Assembly (NCBI GenBank): GCA_035048495.1
Contig: CM068544.1
Span: 43,177,893-43,241,892 of the forward strand
Reading direction: 5' to 3'
DNA length: 64,000 nucleotides
Source of the DNA: Euptelea pleiosperma
Lineage: Eukaryota > Streptophyta > Magnoliopsida > Ranunculales > Eupteleaceae
Part shown: positions 44,551 through 56,436 of the stretch, piece by piece
How the letters are laid out: each line of letters begins with the position of its first letter
Numbering within the stretch: position 1 is the stretch's first letter
The notes under the pieces: generated by a model
What the model was told of the DNA's origin: nothing
The model's database searches: none
The model's input: the letters and a program-made list of their open reading frames with translations, nothing else
Position numbers and translations under genes: made by a program

Positions 44551-44624
44551 TGGCGTCGCCCGGACTCGAACCGGAGACCTTCAGTGTGTTAGACTGACGT
44601 GATAACCAACTACACCACGACACC
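44551..44624 (-). tRNA. tRNA-Val (anticodon AAC)
   Basis: Read on the minus strand, the acceptor strand GGTGTCG pairs with CGACGCC (one G-T pair), with A as discriminator. The D arm is GTGTAGTTGGTTATCAC, the anticodon stem-loop TCAGT-CTAACAC-ACTGA has AAC at the anticodon, and the T arm contains GGTTCGAGTCC. It is 74 nt long with no intron. A T-rich run (TTTTTT on the minus strand, about 44,543-44,548) just downstream can serve as the RNA polymerase III terminator. Internal A and B boxes are intact, so it is probably functional. Confidence 0.95.
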
Positions 44625-44859
44625 AGATGGTTTAAATGGCCTTCTTTATATAATTTACTTTAAGTACAAAATAGGTTGCAATGTAAACTTTCTCTTGGAA
44701 CTTTCCTCCTACGATGATTTTTTTAGTATAACTAAATTAAATTCACAGTGCACATTTGTCGAGGTTATAGATGGATTTACCAATTCTACGGATTAAATTA
44801 CCTGTTTTGATCGCCATTTTTTAACCTAAAAAAGATAATTGGATCCATGGTCCACATGA

Positions 44860-45140
44860 AGATCATGTTGCACAATCCAACCGTACATTGAGTTGTCCTT
44901 GCCATGATGATCATCATGACAAAACATCAGTTCATTTCGAAATTGCTAACTATGCAAAAATTTAACGCAAAATAATGGTTTAATTGGATGGTCTGGATTT
45001 TTCAAATTAAAGTCAATTTTTCATTAGGTGAGGAATGTTGAAATGTCATGATTTTTTTTTTTGAGGGTGACCATAGTATGAAAAACTTCATTGTGCGGTT
45101 GAATTGTGCAACATGATCATGTGGATCCCACTGCCGGGTG
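44860..45140. mobile_element. Foldback MITE (GATCATGTTG family)
   Basis: GGTCCACATGAAGATCATGTTGCAC on the left is mirrored by GTGCAACATGATCATGTGGATCC on the right, and AATCCAACCGTACATTGAG faces GTGCGGTTGAATT. A relative lies at about 62,455-62,780. Confidence 0.6.
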
Positions 45141-45329
45141 GGTGTAAGAAATGGGTGTAGCTCTAGACGGACTCTTTAAAAATACCATTTCTTAATATAA
45201 AAATGGAGATCCAAACAAGATAATGATTTAAAAAAAAAATTATGAAATATTTAAAAGGCTTTTAGTCTTAGAAATGTCGGTATGGTACGGGGATGTGTTC
45301 TCGTAGAAAGATTATAGTATTCTACTAAA

Positions 45330-45615
45330 TAAAGTCTCATCATCATCATCATCCAAACTTTATCCCAACTACATGGGGTCAGGTACTAGAATCTTATTTC
45401 ATATATTCTTCATTAATTTTAGAGCCCTCGAAATCATTTGTAATTATCTCGATACAAGTCTTTTTTGTTCTTTTCCTCTTCTTTTTAGAATCGTTTACTA
45501 GCATTATTAAAACATTCTTAATAATGATGTTAATGGCCTTTCTTGTAAATAATCAAATTATTTCAATCAACTCTTCTTTATTTTATCACATATTGGGCAT
45601 ACTCCTAGTTTCTTT
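45330..45615 (-). mobile_element. RTE retrotransposon 3' fragment
   Basis: The run TCATCATCATCATC at 45,338 followed by AACTTTATCCCAACTACATGGGGTC is the reverse complement of a plant RTE 3' end. Following sequence resembles decayed RTE tail, and the TCATCCATGTGAACATCTTC text near 45,661 may belong to it. The body is absent. Confidence 0.6.
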
Positions 45616-47891
45616 TGGACAGGTACAAATTTTTTTTTTTGTCTTTTTTAGTTTTCTTGCTCATCCATGTGAACATCTTCATCTCTACTAGACTCGTTTT
45701 TATATACATGACTTCTTCTTCTTCTTCTTTTTCTTCTTCGGGTTCAGTCCCCCATGTAGTGGTAATGCCATGGGGGGATGTTGCTTGGATCCGCACATGT
45801 ATAACCAGCCCTCCTTTCAGGTCATAGCTTGCCTTGTCGTCTCCCAAATTATGAGGCCAGAGACCCAAGCAAATTGAAAAACATTGTTCCACTTCACAAA
45901 GCATACCTGCTGTAAAGTCGGAGCAAAAAAAAGAATTTTTGTAATACCTTACATATAAATTTTAATTTGCAGCACATCCCTAACAAATGAAAAATTCGGA
46001 ATACCCCCTTGACTAAAGCACTCTGCCATTATGACACGCGCGCGCACGTTTTATATACATGTTTTCTTCTTCTTCTTCTTTGCAACATTCTACTTCATAA
46101 CCTTTGCGCTCGCCCCATTGGTAGAAGTGCATCCTCTTCATCTGGGAGGTTATGGGTTCAATCTCCCATGTGATGGTCATGCTATGGTGGATGTTGCTTG
46201 CATCCACGCAGGTATAACCAACCCTCCTTTCAAGTCGTAGCTAATTGCCTTGTCGTCTCCCAACTTATGAGGCTAGAGGCCCAAGCAAATCGAAAAACAT
46301 TATTCTACTTCACAAAACATACCTACTGCAAGGTCATAGCCCAAAAAATATAATTTTTGTATTCCATTGCATTTAAATTTTAATTTGCAATACCTCCCTA
46401 ACAAATGAAAAGTTCGGAATACCCCCTTGACTAGAGCACCCTGTAATTGTGACCATATTGTGAGCATTATAATAAGCTTGAACACACGCACGTGCACGCA
46501 CACATTTTATTTGCATGTCTTATTCTTCTGCTTCTTCTTTGCAACAGTCTACTTCATAACCTTTGCGCTCGCCCGATTGGTAGAAGTGCATCCTCTTCAT
46601 CTGGGAGGTTATGGGTTCAATCTCCCATGTGATGGTCATGTTATGGTGGATGTTGCTTGCATCCACGCAGGTATAACCAACCCTCCTTTCAAGTCGTAGC
46701 TAATTGCCTTGTCGTCTCCCAACTTATGAGGCTAGAGGCCCAAGCAAATCAAAAAACATTATTCTACTTCACAAAACATACCTACTACAAGGTCATAGCC
46801 CAAAAAATATAATTTTTGTATTCCATTGCATTTAAATTTTAATTTGCAATACCTCCCTAACAAATGAAAAGTTCGGAATACCCACTTGACTAGAGCACCC
46901 TGTAATTGTGACCATATTGTGAGCATTATAATAAGCTTGAACACACGCACGTGCACGCACACATTTTATTTACCTGTCTTATTCTTCTGCTTCTTCTTTG
47001 CAACATTCTACTTCATAACCTTTGCGCTCGCCCGATTGGTAGAAGTGCATCCTCTTCATTTGGGAGGTTATGGGTTCAATCTCCCGTATGATGGTCATGC
47101 TATGGGTGGATGCTGCTTGCATCCACGCAGGTATAACCAACCCTCCTTTCAAGTCGTAGCTAATTGCCTTGTCGTCTCCCAACTTATGAGGCCAGAGGCC
47201 CAAGCAAATCGAAAAACATTATTCTACTTCACAAAACATACCTACTGCAAGGTCATAACCCAAAAAATATAATTTTTGTATTCCATTGCATTTAAATTTT
47301 AATTTGCAATACCTCCCTAACAAATGAAAAGTTCGGAATACCCACTTGACTAGAGCACCCTGTAATTGTGACCATATTGTGAGCATTATAATAAGCTTGA
47401 ACACACGCACGTGCACGCACACATTTTATTTACCTGTCTTATTCTTCTGCTTCTTCTTTGCAACATTCTACTTCATAACCTTTGCGCTCGCCCGATTGGT
47501 AGAAGTGCATCCTCTTCATTTGGGAGGTTATGGGTTCAATCTCCCGTATGATGGTCATGCTATGGGTGGATGCTGCTTGCATCCACGCAGGTATAACCAA
47601 CCCTCCTTTCAAGTCGTAGCTAATTGCCTTGTCGTCTCCCAACTTATGAGGCCAGAGGCCCAAGCAAATCGAAAAACATTATTCTACTTCACAAAACATA
47701 CCTACTGCAAGGTCATAACCCAAAAAATATAATTTTTGTATTCCATTGCATTTAAATTTTAATTTGCAATACCTCCCTAACAAATGAAAAGTTCGGAATA
47801 CCCCCTTGACTAGAGCATTCTGTCATTATGACCATCATGTGAGCATTATAATAAGCTTGAACACACACAAACACACTCATTTTATATACCA

Positions 47892-47967
47892 CGTCGTCGT
47901 CGTCGTCGTCGTCGTCGTCATCATCATCATCATCATCATCATCATCTTCTTCTTCTTCTTCTTCTTA
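47892..47967. repeat. Compound (GTC)n(ATC)n(TTC)n microsatellite
   Basis: Three adjacent trinucleotide runs in the last array unit, about nine, nine and seven units. They explain its extra length. Confidence 0.9.
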
Positions 47968-48212
47968 TTCTTTGCAACATTCAACTTCATAACCTTTGCA
48001 CTCGCCCAGTTGGTAAAAGTGCATCCTCTTCGTGTGGGAGGTTGTGGGTTCAATCTCCCATGTGGTGGTCATGCCATGGGTGGATGCTGCTTGAATCCAC
48101 ACAGGTATAACCAACCCTCCTTTCAAGTTGTAGCTTGTGTCTCCCAACTTACGAAGCTAGAGACCCAAGCAAAGTGAAAAACATTATTCCACTTCACAAA
48201 GCATATCTGCTG

Positions 48213-48481
48213 CATGTTACCCTTCACGGTTTGGTGGGGCCTATGGTTTGAACGTATTAGGAGGATTTTTGAAGACAAGGAGATGCCGATCCAAACCATA
48301 GTGATCAACATCAAGGCTCTTCTCTTTTTCTGGTCGAAGAGGTTTGAAGAATGTAAAGGCTTAACCTTTGCAGGCATGATCTTTAGATGGGAGTCCATTT
48401 TATGTATGGATTGCTAGTGTATTAATGTATTTGTCTTGCTTTTCAATAAAGATTTCACCTTATCAAAAGAAAAAAAAAAAA
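48213..48481 (+). mobile_element. L1 LINE 3' tail with target duplication
   Basis: The plus strand reads as the very end of L1 ORF2 (LWFERIRRIFEDKEMPIQT, INIKALLFFWSKRF), then a stop, an AATAAAG and a poly-A run to about 48,481. The flanks AAAGCATATCTGCTG (48198-48212) and AAAGCATACCTTCTG (48482-48496) are a 15-bp duplication with two differences. It sits in the last unit of the tandem array. Confidence 0.85.
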
Positions 48482-48649
48482 AAAGCATACCTTCTGTAGA
48501 GTCGGAGCCAAAACAAGCAGAAGAAAAAAAAAATTGTTGTAACCCCCCCCCCCCCCCCCTACAATTAAATTTTAATTTGCAACACCTCCCTAACAAGTGA
48601 AAAGTTCGGAATACCCCCTTGACTAGAGCACTCCATAATTGATTGGCGT

Positions 48650-50946
48650 CCCAATGTGACCATCATGTAAGCATTACAATAAACTAATCTCTTGGCAAAT
48701 GCCTAAAATAAACTTCCATTTCTGAATACACGAGGAGGTTACTAAAACTAAAATAAGGGTAGTTTTGGAATTTTTTTAAAGGATTTTCAAGAGGTTATGA
48801 GGAAGTCGTGCCCTCACATAATGAAGGTCATGTTGGCACCTTAATCAATGATGGAGTGCTGTGGTGAAGGATATTATAGACTTCTCATATATTAACAGGA
48901 GTTGCAAATTAAAATTTAAATATAGGGGGGTCTTACAAAATTTTTGAAAAATAAATAAATAAAAAAAGGGAAGAAGATGACAATTCGAAAAATAAACGAG
49001 GGACCCCTTAGGTCCTATTTCCACCATAGCTACTACTATTATTGTCTTTACAAAATTTCGGGAGTTTTTTGTAACACCCCCCTCAAAGTTGGAAGTAATT
49101 AGAATTACCCTTGTACTTTCAAACTTTAGGAATACCCCCCTGACTTGGTTTAACCATCATTTCTCTAACATTAAAACGTGACATGCATCATGCGCATGTT
49201 AATAATGCTTTAATGTAAGGACCAAGATATTGCAGGTAAAATGCTAACGGTGCGTGATTCAAGTATGTTTTAACTTAAGTCAACCACTGTTAAACTAGGT
49301 CAAGGGACTAATCATGCGCCAATGATCCCGCGACACATATAACTGGGGTTACTTTTTTAAAATAAGTTCTAAAACCAAATGCTTAACCCGAGGTATATGT
49401 GGCGCGCGATCATTGGGCGCATGAATCCCGAAGTTGTTCATATTTCTTCTTCAACAACTGAGTCCATGCCTACCAATCGTGGCTCTTTTAAGTGATCACA
49501 AGAAACGAAATACCAAAAAACATGGATGGGTTCACCTACTTCCTAGGTTTGCTTAAAGAATCCAAGCCACCCATTAACACTTAGGCCTTAGCTGAGCTTT
49601 TTATTACAATTTTTTTTATGACATTCAAGTCCTAAATCATGTTGGAAGCTTTAAAGTAACCTTTTTATCACTTTTTACGAATTTTAATGTTTCATCGAAC
49701 TTTGAGGAACTTTTGTTTTGTGATATCTAGGCCTACTTTTTTGTCTCAGGCTCCGAGGACCCCTTTTTTCTGACTCCTCTCCGGAGTCAGACTCGCGGTC
49801 ATGGATTCTCGGAATCCACGGCCCCGAATCCGACTCCCAGGAGGGGTCAGGAAAGGGAAGGGTCTTGAGCCCGACCTACTTTATTTTTTATTTTTTCCTA
49901 GATTTTGTTGTTGTAAGATTATGTCTCCACCATCTCATGACCCCACTTACTAATTTTTATTTTTAACCTTTCTTTTACAAATTCGTTGATGGTAAAGCTT
50001 TTATGTGACGCATATCTCGATGATGTACAATCTAATGGATTTGAGGTAATGTGTACACCACTCATTGTTGACCTCAGTTCTACTCTAACATATACGGCTC
50101 TATTTTTTTTATATTTTTGTTTACATGTTAGGTGAAGCTAGAAAGAGGGGCTTTATGCCACACCCCACCTCAAAGCAACTACTTCAACCAAGATGGGTGA
50201 ACTATATGGTGGGGGTGGCCCACGATAGAGATCTTATATCTTATTCATACAGTATATTATGTTTCTTTTCCTATGGTGCGTATTATAGCATAGAGAAAAG
50301 GGTATTACATGCATTTCCCTTTGACCATTTGGATTTCAATCTGGACCGTTCAGGCGAGGATAAGGGACCCATTTATGAGATTTCCTGGGCTGAGAATCAA
50401 TGTGAACTTTGTTATTAAGTTAGGGAGGAAAGAGGAGATCTTTCCCTGCAAAGGTGTGGTTGTTGAAAATTAGGCAAGGTTTGACTAATTTGAGCTTGCT
50501 TATAAGCAAGAAATGGACGTGTTATCCTTACCAGAGGCGAAGCCAGGAAAGGGCCAGAGGGGGGCACGTGCCCCCGTCAACTTTCAAAATCCTTTTAAAA
50601 AAAATCATGGATCTGCCGACGATCCTTACAATTGATTCCCATTGAGAGTGTCTACCAACTTAAATAATTCCTGATGGGTCTTAAGAACCCGATTCAGGAC
50701 TAGCTCCATTAGTCGGGCAATGGAGGGATGGGAGGTGTTTGTTATATCAGATATTGCCTTTGTTTCAAATCTGCCGATTTGATATAGTCATATAGGTACT
50801 TGAGTTGTCGTTATCAATTTGCTTTTGCCACCAATATCGAGCTTTTAAGTGTTGCATTTCAGTCCTAAGCCCACATGGAGGAGGGATATGCCAGATTGAT
50901 AGTAATTCAAAGCTGCCGACTTTTTTCTCATAAATCCCGATACTTA
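48650..50946. other. Intergenic; one dispersed repeat at about 49,070-49,330
   Basis: No gene was recognised. The block from GTAACACCCCCCTCAAAGTT through AACTAGGTCAAGGG resembles blocks at about 61,600-62,310 and is a dispersed repeat. A short GC-rich inverted pair (CTGACTCCTCTCC / GGAGGGGTCAGG) lies at about 49,770-49,851. A frame at 50,125-50,418 has no family resemblance. Confidence 0.45.
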
Positions 50947-50954
50947 GCTTCAAG

Positions 50955-51306
50955 CAAGGTTTAAAGGAGGCCGTTTTAACAGTTTAACGGACTGGGGGTG
51001 TTACCGTTAAAACGGAATGCAACGACCAGGGGCAAAATTGGAAAAAAAAAAAAAAGGAATTTAACAGATTTTAACGGAAAAAGTGGCGCTGAAATTCAAA
51101 TTTTGAAATTTGAAAATATCAAAAGAAAAATAACGGAATTTACCGGATTTAACTTTCATTTTTTTTTCGCAAAATTTTTCAGAATTTAACGGCTGTTAAA
51201 ACGATTTTAACGGCCGTTAAATTCAAAGCGTCAAAACATATTTAAACGGTTTTAACGGAAATGGGCTTGGCGCGTTGCCGTTTAAATGGCCGTTTTTAAA
51301 ACCATG
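50955..51306 (+). mobile_element. hAT-like non-autonomous element, AACGG type
   Basis: It runs from CAAGGTTTAAAGGAGGCCG to GGCCGTTTTTAAAACCATG, flanked by GCTTCAAG (50947-50954) and GTTTCAAG (51307-51314), an 8-bp duplication with one change. It has the same orientation and design as 9116-9502. No ORF. Confidence 0.85.
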
Positions 51307-53298
51307 GTTTCAAGCTTGTGCTAGCATATAAAAAGTGAAGCGAAAGCTGTAATTAATTAATTTCCAAGGAAAGGCATTGAGAGAGACTCCATCTCCTCTT
51401 GATATTTTTGTATGTAATGCAATAGGCTAGGCTCATTATTGACAGTTTTCTTAATAAAAACCACTGGAAAATCCATGAAGGGTTTAGTAGTAGTGGTAGC
51501 AACAACAACAGCACTATTAATCTTCAAACTAAACCATAGAAACATTATAATAGCCATTATCTAATTACTTTAGGACGACGATAACGATCTTTAATGGTTG
51601 ATAATGAATTTCATATATATAGAGAGAGAAAGAGCATGGTTTAAAATTCCATAATGTTTTGTACGAAATATTTTGAAATTTAAAAGATGCATGTTTTGTT
51701 CATTTTGGTTCGTTTCGTATATTTTGTAATGTCTTAGTTTATTTCGTCGAGACAAGCATGTACGTGCGGGAATGTGTGCATTCGTATCTTGATGCTTCCA
51801 TACGCCACAGGTATCATCCACGGGTCACGTGGGCTCTTAGTTGATGTGGTGATGATTCATTCAAGGTGATAGATAACCTTAATTACAATTTTTGTTTGTA
51901 CAAATGACCACCCTTCGAACCTTTGACCATCTCACGGTTCAAATAGCCTTCACTTTATAACAAGTAGAAATTGGTTCGAGATTCAGATAACCTTTACTTA
52001 ACTATAAGTAGGAGTGTTCATTTGCCCAATGATTGATATTTAATACTTTTAGGGTCTTTTGATCACATTAAAACTTTAAAAGTTGGCATGTGCCTAATGA
52101 TTGGCATAAATGTCTTTTTAGAATCTTTTGACCAATTAAATCTTTAAAAGTGAAGTTGCGTCAATAATTGACATTTCCTTCCTTTTTTGAGGTCTTTTGA
52201 CAAATTAAAATGAGCATGTGCCTAGTGATTGACATTTAATTTTTTTAAAGGATGTACATACATTTTACTTTAATACCCCTTGACATTTCATGTGTAAGGA
52301 GTGCTTGGGGTTTTTTGACTAATTAAAGTATTAAAAGTAGACATGTGCTCGATGATTGGCATTTAATGTCTTTTTAAAAAAGGCACATGCATTTTACTTC
52401 GATACCCCTTGCGTGGGGGTATTGTTTGTCTTCAAATCTAATTTAAAAGGGGTTGCATGGTCTTTTGACCCTAAAATTAATAATAATAGGCATGCGCCTG
52501 TCTTAAGTAAAGTGGTTTTACCATCGTGCCCCTCGAGTGGTGGGTTATTATAGGGATTTTACCCCTCACGCGACCGAGATTGTGTAAATAGTCAAATGGC
52601 CTCAAAAGACACATTTGTGCCATTTCATGAAGGCAATCATTCGGTTGTGGGGTCTCAGAAATGCTCTTAGCATTAATTAAACTACAACCCCTAGAATTCT
52701 AGGGGTATTTTAAATAAAGTTGGGGAAATTCCCGTCAACAAAATTGAGGCATTACGATTTGATTCGATACAATAAAAAAAAACAGAGAAAAATATAATTT
52801 CATGATTTTGAGAATGTTTCATAATGTTTTGCAAAATTTTGAAATGTTTCGTTCGTTTCATCATTTTGCAATATCTCAGGAATGTTTTGTTTCATTTTGG
52901 AGTTTTCGATTTGTCACTTGACCAAAATAATCCTCCGAAATGAGATTTTAAATCATGATAGAGAGGGAGGCAGAATAGGTACTATGAGAAAAAGATCCTC
53001 CTTACATAAGGGGTCTATTTATAGAAGTACAGAGAGGACAAATGGCAAAGATATCCCTCCTTAACATGGTAAGGATGGTATTATCAGAACCTTTCTGAGG
53101 TGGTATCACTTCATCAGTGGCCCAATGTTAGGATTAGAGAGGTCTAACAAATATTTGCACTGCCTTAGCTGTCCTCAAACGTGGAGTGTAATCCTAAAGG
53201 AATCTCCAAACGTAGGAAGACACCTAAGACTTGCACCCACGGTGCCCGATGCCTTGTGACTGTTCACCTTCTGGATTCACCCCATGCCTTCAACTCTC
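51307..53298. other. Intergenic; diverged repeats at about 52,010-52,400
   Basis: A degenerate unit of roughly 100 bp recurs about four times, marked by CATGTGCCTAATGATTGGCATT-type text and GGTCTTTTGACCAATTAAA. No gene is seen. ATTTTGAAATGTTTCGTTCG-type text at 52,800-52,880 resembles the GAAATTTCG element family but is unbounded. Confidence 0.4.
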
Positions 53299-53740
53299 TT
53301 TTTTTGTAAGAATAAATTATTTATAGATAAAGGCCTTAGAGGCTAATGGAGCCTAGCAAAGCTAAAACGATTACAGGGGAGAAGAGTATACATTAACGAG
53401 AAAAGAAAACAAGAACAAGAAAATCACCCGCCACATCCCACCCCTAATCTCTCGCACTACTAATTAGCTCTGCCAATTTAAAAACAATATCTTCAAAAGC
53501 TATACATTTTCCTTCCTCGTACAATTTTACTCAAAAGTACACCAAAGATTTAATTTCCAACACCAGCTGCTCCTCCTTGAAGCTTTTGCTTTCAAAGACT
53601 ATTATTATTCTCCCTCCATATTCCCCAAATAATCGTCAAAGGATTCAATGCCCACATACATTTCGTAAGACGATCTAAAGCCTTTGCTTTCCAAATAACT
53701 CTTTAACCATCTTAGGAGCTACCCAAAGCACCCTGAAAAA
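53299..53740 (-). mobile_element. L1 LINE 3' fragment
   Basis: On the minus strand, pieces of the L1 ORF2 C-terminus are readable (MWALNPLTIIWGIWREN, then ISLVYF-like and IAFEDIVFKLAELISSA text) with stops and frameshifts. A short poly-A (T run 53299-53305) lies at the 3' end. Old and inactive. Confidence 0.7.
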
Positions 53741-53859
53741 CCATGTCCATATCAACCATACGCTTCTACAACTCCCTTGGCCTGTGTACCCCTTTTCAAG
53801 TGTGCCATATACAATTTTCCTTTGTAACGACTATAAAATACTTGAAAGGTTCTATATTA

Positions 53860-53887
53860 ATAGTAGTAGTAGTAACAACAACAACAA

Positions 53888-53986
<99 letters not shown>
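53860..53986. repeat. Long compound trinucleotide microsatellite
   Basis: (TAG)n, then (AAC)n, (AGC)n, and a long uninterrupted (AGT)n of about 28 units. The all-Leu, all-Val and all-Ser frames across it are artefacts. Confidence 0.95.
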
Positions 53987-54029
53987 GCTAGGCCCATTAC
54001 TATTGCTAGTGGAGAGGATGCACAATGTG

Positions 54030-56430
54030 TGTATATAATTAAAAATTTGTAGGCCGAAAAAGGGTCCCATAGTGACCAAAAATGCCCTTGAGGAGTTCAA
54101 TAGTAATGAAGTAGAGCCCTTATAAAAAAATAATAAAATAGAGGAACAGAAACAACAAGAGTAGTCAAAATAAAATTGAAACATTATAAAAGAGATTGAT
54201 TTTGATATACAACAAATAGCTTTATCTTCAAAGATATACTTAAAATATAAAAAGAGAATAATAAAACAAGTATGAAAATCATGGTGTGTGCGTATCACAA
54301 ATCAATAAAGATTCTTTTGGTAGCCATATAAGGTTGTAACATGGTGACACAATCAAGCAATGGGGTCCCACATCATCTTATTGGTTGTTAAAGACACCCA
54401 TTCTCTCCATTACTATAACAATTTCTCAAGAAAACAAAGAGACTAGCTTGAACCCATATTGCCATGCATCAACCAGATGAGTAGGTGATCTCATGTGAAG
54501 GTGAACAAAAAGGAATTCACCTAAAAATCCATAAGGAGAGAGAAGATTAATGTATTGGCTCAGGTTCCTGAGACTTGCCTTTTTTGATAGGCTCCTGGGA
54601 TAGGTCTTGTTGGGCGTGGATTCCGAGAATTCAACGATTGGTTGCTTTGACAAAAAGTGAATGCCAGCTCAACATTATCACAACCGTTGAATTCTTGAAA
54701 TGCACGCCCGACAAGGCCTGTCCCACGAGCCCAACCCTAATGTATTTTGTAGATATTGAGCTTTCCATAGTCAAACGCTAAGGAGTCATTGTATATGTAT
54801 TTTGTTCATAGATTTGGCACAAAAAGAAATGGAACATATGTAGCAATCCAATGATTAGAAGCACCTTGTTGTGATTTTAAATTGGTAAATAAAAAGTGAA
54901 ATAGTAAAGGGCAAAACACAAAGTTCATCTTTTTCATTTAGGAGAGATTTGGAAATATGCCTTCAAGTTCAAGGAATGCATACAAGCAAGAGCTTCATTT
55001 TAGTGTTCTTTTTTAACCATTTTGAAACTTTTTTTTTAATAAGAAAAAATAAAATAAAAACTCTGCTTGTGTACTATATTTATTTACGGGGATTTCTCGT
55101 CGTACGTCTGGTTGATAGTGTAAAATAATGTCAAATCTCTTTACAAGGATCCGAATTTGTTAATTTTGACTCATTCTTAATAGTCGGATTGCAAAATAAA
55201 ATTCATGTTGCTGACCTCAAATAGTTGGGACAAAACGTAGATGTTAAAGAGAAATATATAAATAAATAAATAACACTTTGAAGTCTAATAGTAGATATTA
55301 AAGATCATGCTTCCATATAAAACTGAATCAATTCTCCATAATTATATAGCCATATGGAATATAACCCCAAACCCTAAATTCTCCATAATTATATGGCCAT
55401 ATGGAATGTATCCCCAAACCCTAAATTAACATAGTCAAGGGTTTAAGGTAAAAAAAATAACAACCCCTAGTCAAACAACACAGTTGTCTAATCGGCAACG
55501 GGCGATCAACCTCGTAAAATGATTTAGATGTTAAAGATGTCGATAATGAAAACCTGCACGTGCAATATCACAAAGATTTGATATAGTGATGAGACCTAAT
55601 GATCAGTAAAATGGCCAACCCACTGCAAATGTGGGGCTTCCCATGCTTGCCCCTTTCCCCCATAAGGCCTACTGTTATGTAGCCCCAATTTGTGAGCCAT
55701 CAAGCACATGGGTCCCTTGTAAAAACCTAAAATCTATTACAACATATATTAATAAACTAATATTTGTGCCATTAAAATAGTAATCCAACCTAAAAATTGA
55801 TGGGGGAGGTCTAAAAATCAAAATGGAAACCCATAATTCAAAGAAATAGGGTTTTTCCCAACTCCCCCATCTCTTATTTATGACCTACAATATAAGGGGT
55901 GCCATTAAAATAGTAAGCCAACCTAAAAATTGATGGGGGGGAGGGGAGGTCTAAAAATCAAAGTGGAAACCCATAATTCAAAGAAATAGGGTTTTTCCCA
56001 ACTCCCCCCATCTCTTATTTATGACCCACAATATAAGGGTATGGTACATAGTACCTCCATTGTTAGAAATACAGATTCCTATTTATTTGTTTTTATTATA
56101 GGCCGGCTAGAGAGAGAAAGAGATATGAAGTAAAAGACATTTACATACACAAGTGGGGCTGTACTTTCCCTCTTTACATCACTTATTGGACTGCCTTCTC
56201 TTGTCCCCATCTCTCATTTCCGTTTCTCTTTGTCTTGAGATAAAAGCAAGCAAAAAAGGATTCCTTCATTCACATATCTTCCCTAATTCATCCAAATTTA
56301 ATTAAAATCAGATCTCTCTAACCTAATTCACTTAGGGCACATATGACCTTAACTCACCAAATATTCCTTCTTTAATTACCCTCTTAACTGCCCTTAAAAT
56401 CAACAGAATATATTCATTCCATTAATGCCA
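54030..56430. other. Intergenic; a short MITE and two direct duplications
   Basis: A GGCGTGGATTCCGAGAATTC foldback (family of 44,080-44,265) lies at about 54,600-54,735. CTCCATAATTATATNGCCATATGGAAT is duplicated in tandem (about 55,333-55,430). A 133-bp unit beginning GTGCCATTAAAATAGTAA is duplicated at 55766 and 55899 (ending about 56,040) with few differences. No gene. Confidence 0.6.
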
Positions 56431-56436
56431 CTCAAA

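Larger units (their letters stand above)
45740..48640 (+). repeat. Tandem array of about 459-bp units containing a tRNA-like SINE segment
   Basis: The marker GGGTTCAATCTCCC recurs at about 46154, 46613, 47072, 47532 and 48045 (spacing 459, 459, 460, then 514 where a microsatellite has grown), with a diverged copy near 45,740. Each unit has GCGCTCGCCCGATTGGTAGA (A-box-like) and the GGTTCAATCTC B-box, so the segment is probably derived from a tRNA-type SINE. The units at 46,886-47,345 and 47,346-47,805 look identical over the stretches I compared. Open frames in the units are by-products of repetition. Confidence 0.85.

Noticed and set aside
46886..47732. Two identical 128-codon plus frames
   Set aside because: They are by-products of near-identical tandem array units, run through a SINE-like segment, and have no domain.
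50125..50418. 97-codon plus frame beginning MLGEARKRG
   Set aside because: There is no family resemblance, and the flanks are repeat-rich without other exons.
53743..54298. Poly-Val, poly-Ser and poly-Leu frames
   Set aside because: They are translations of the (AGT)n microsatellite.
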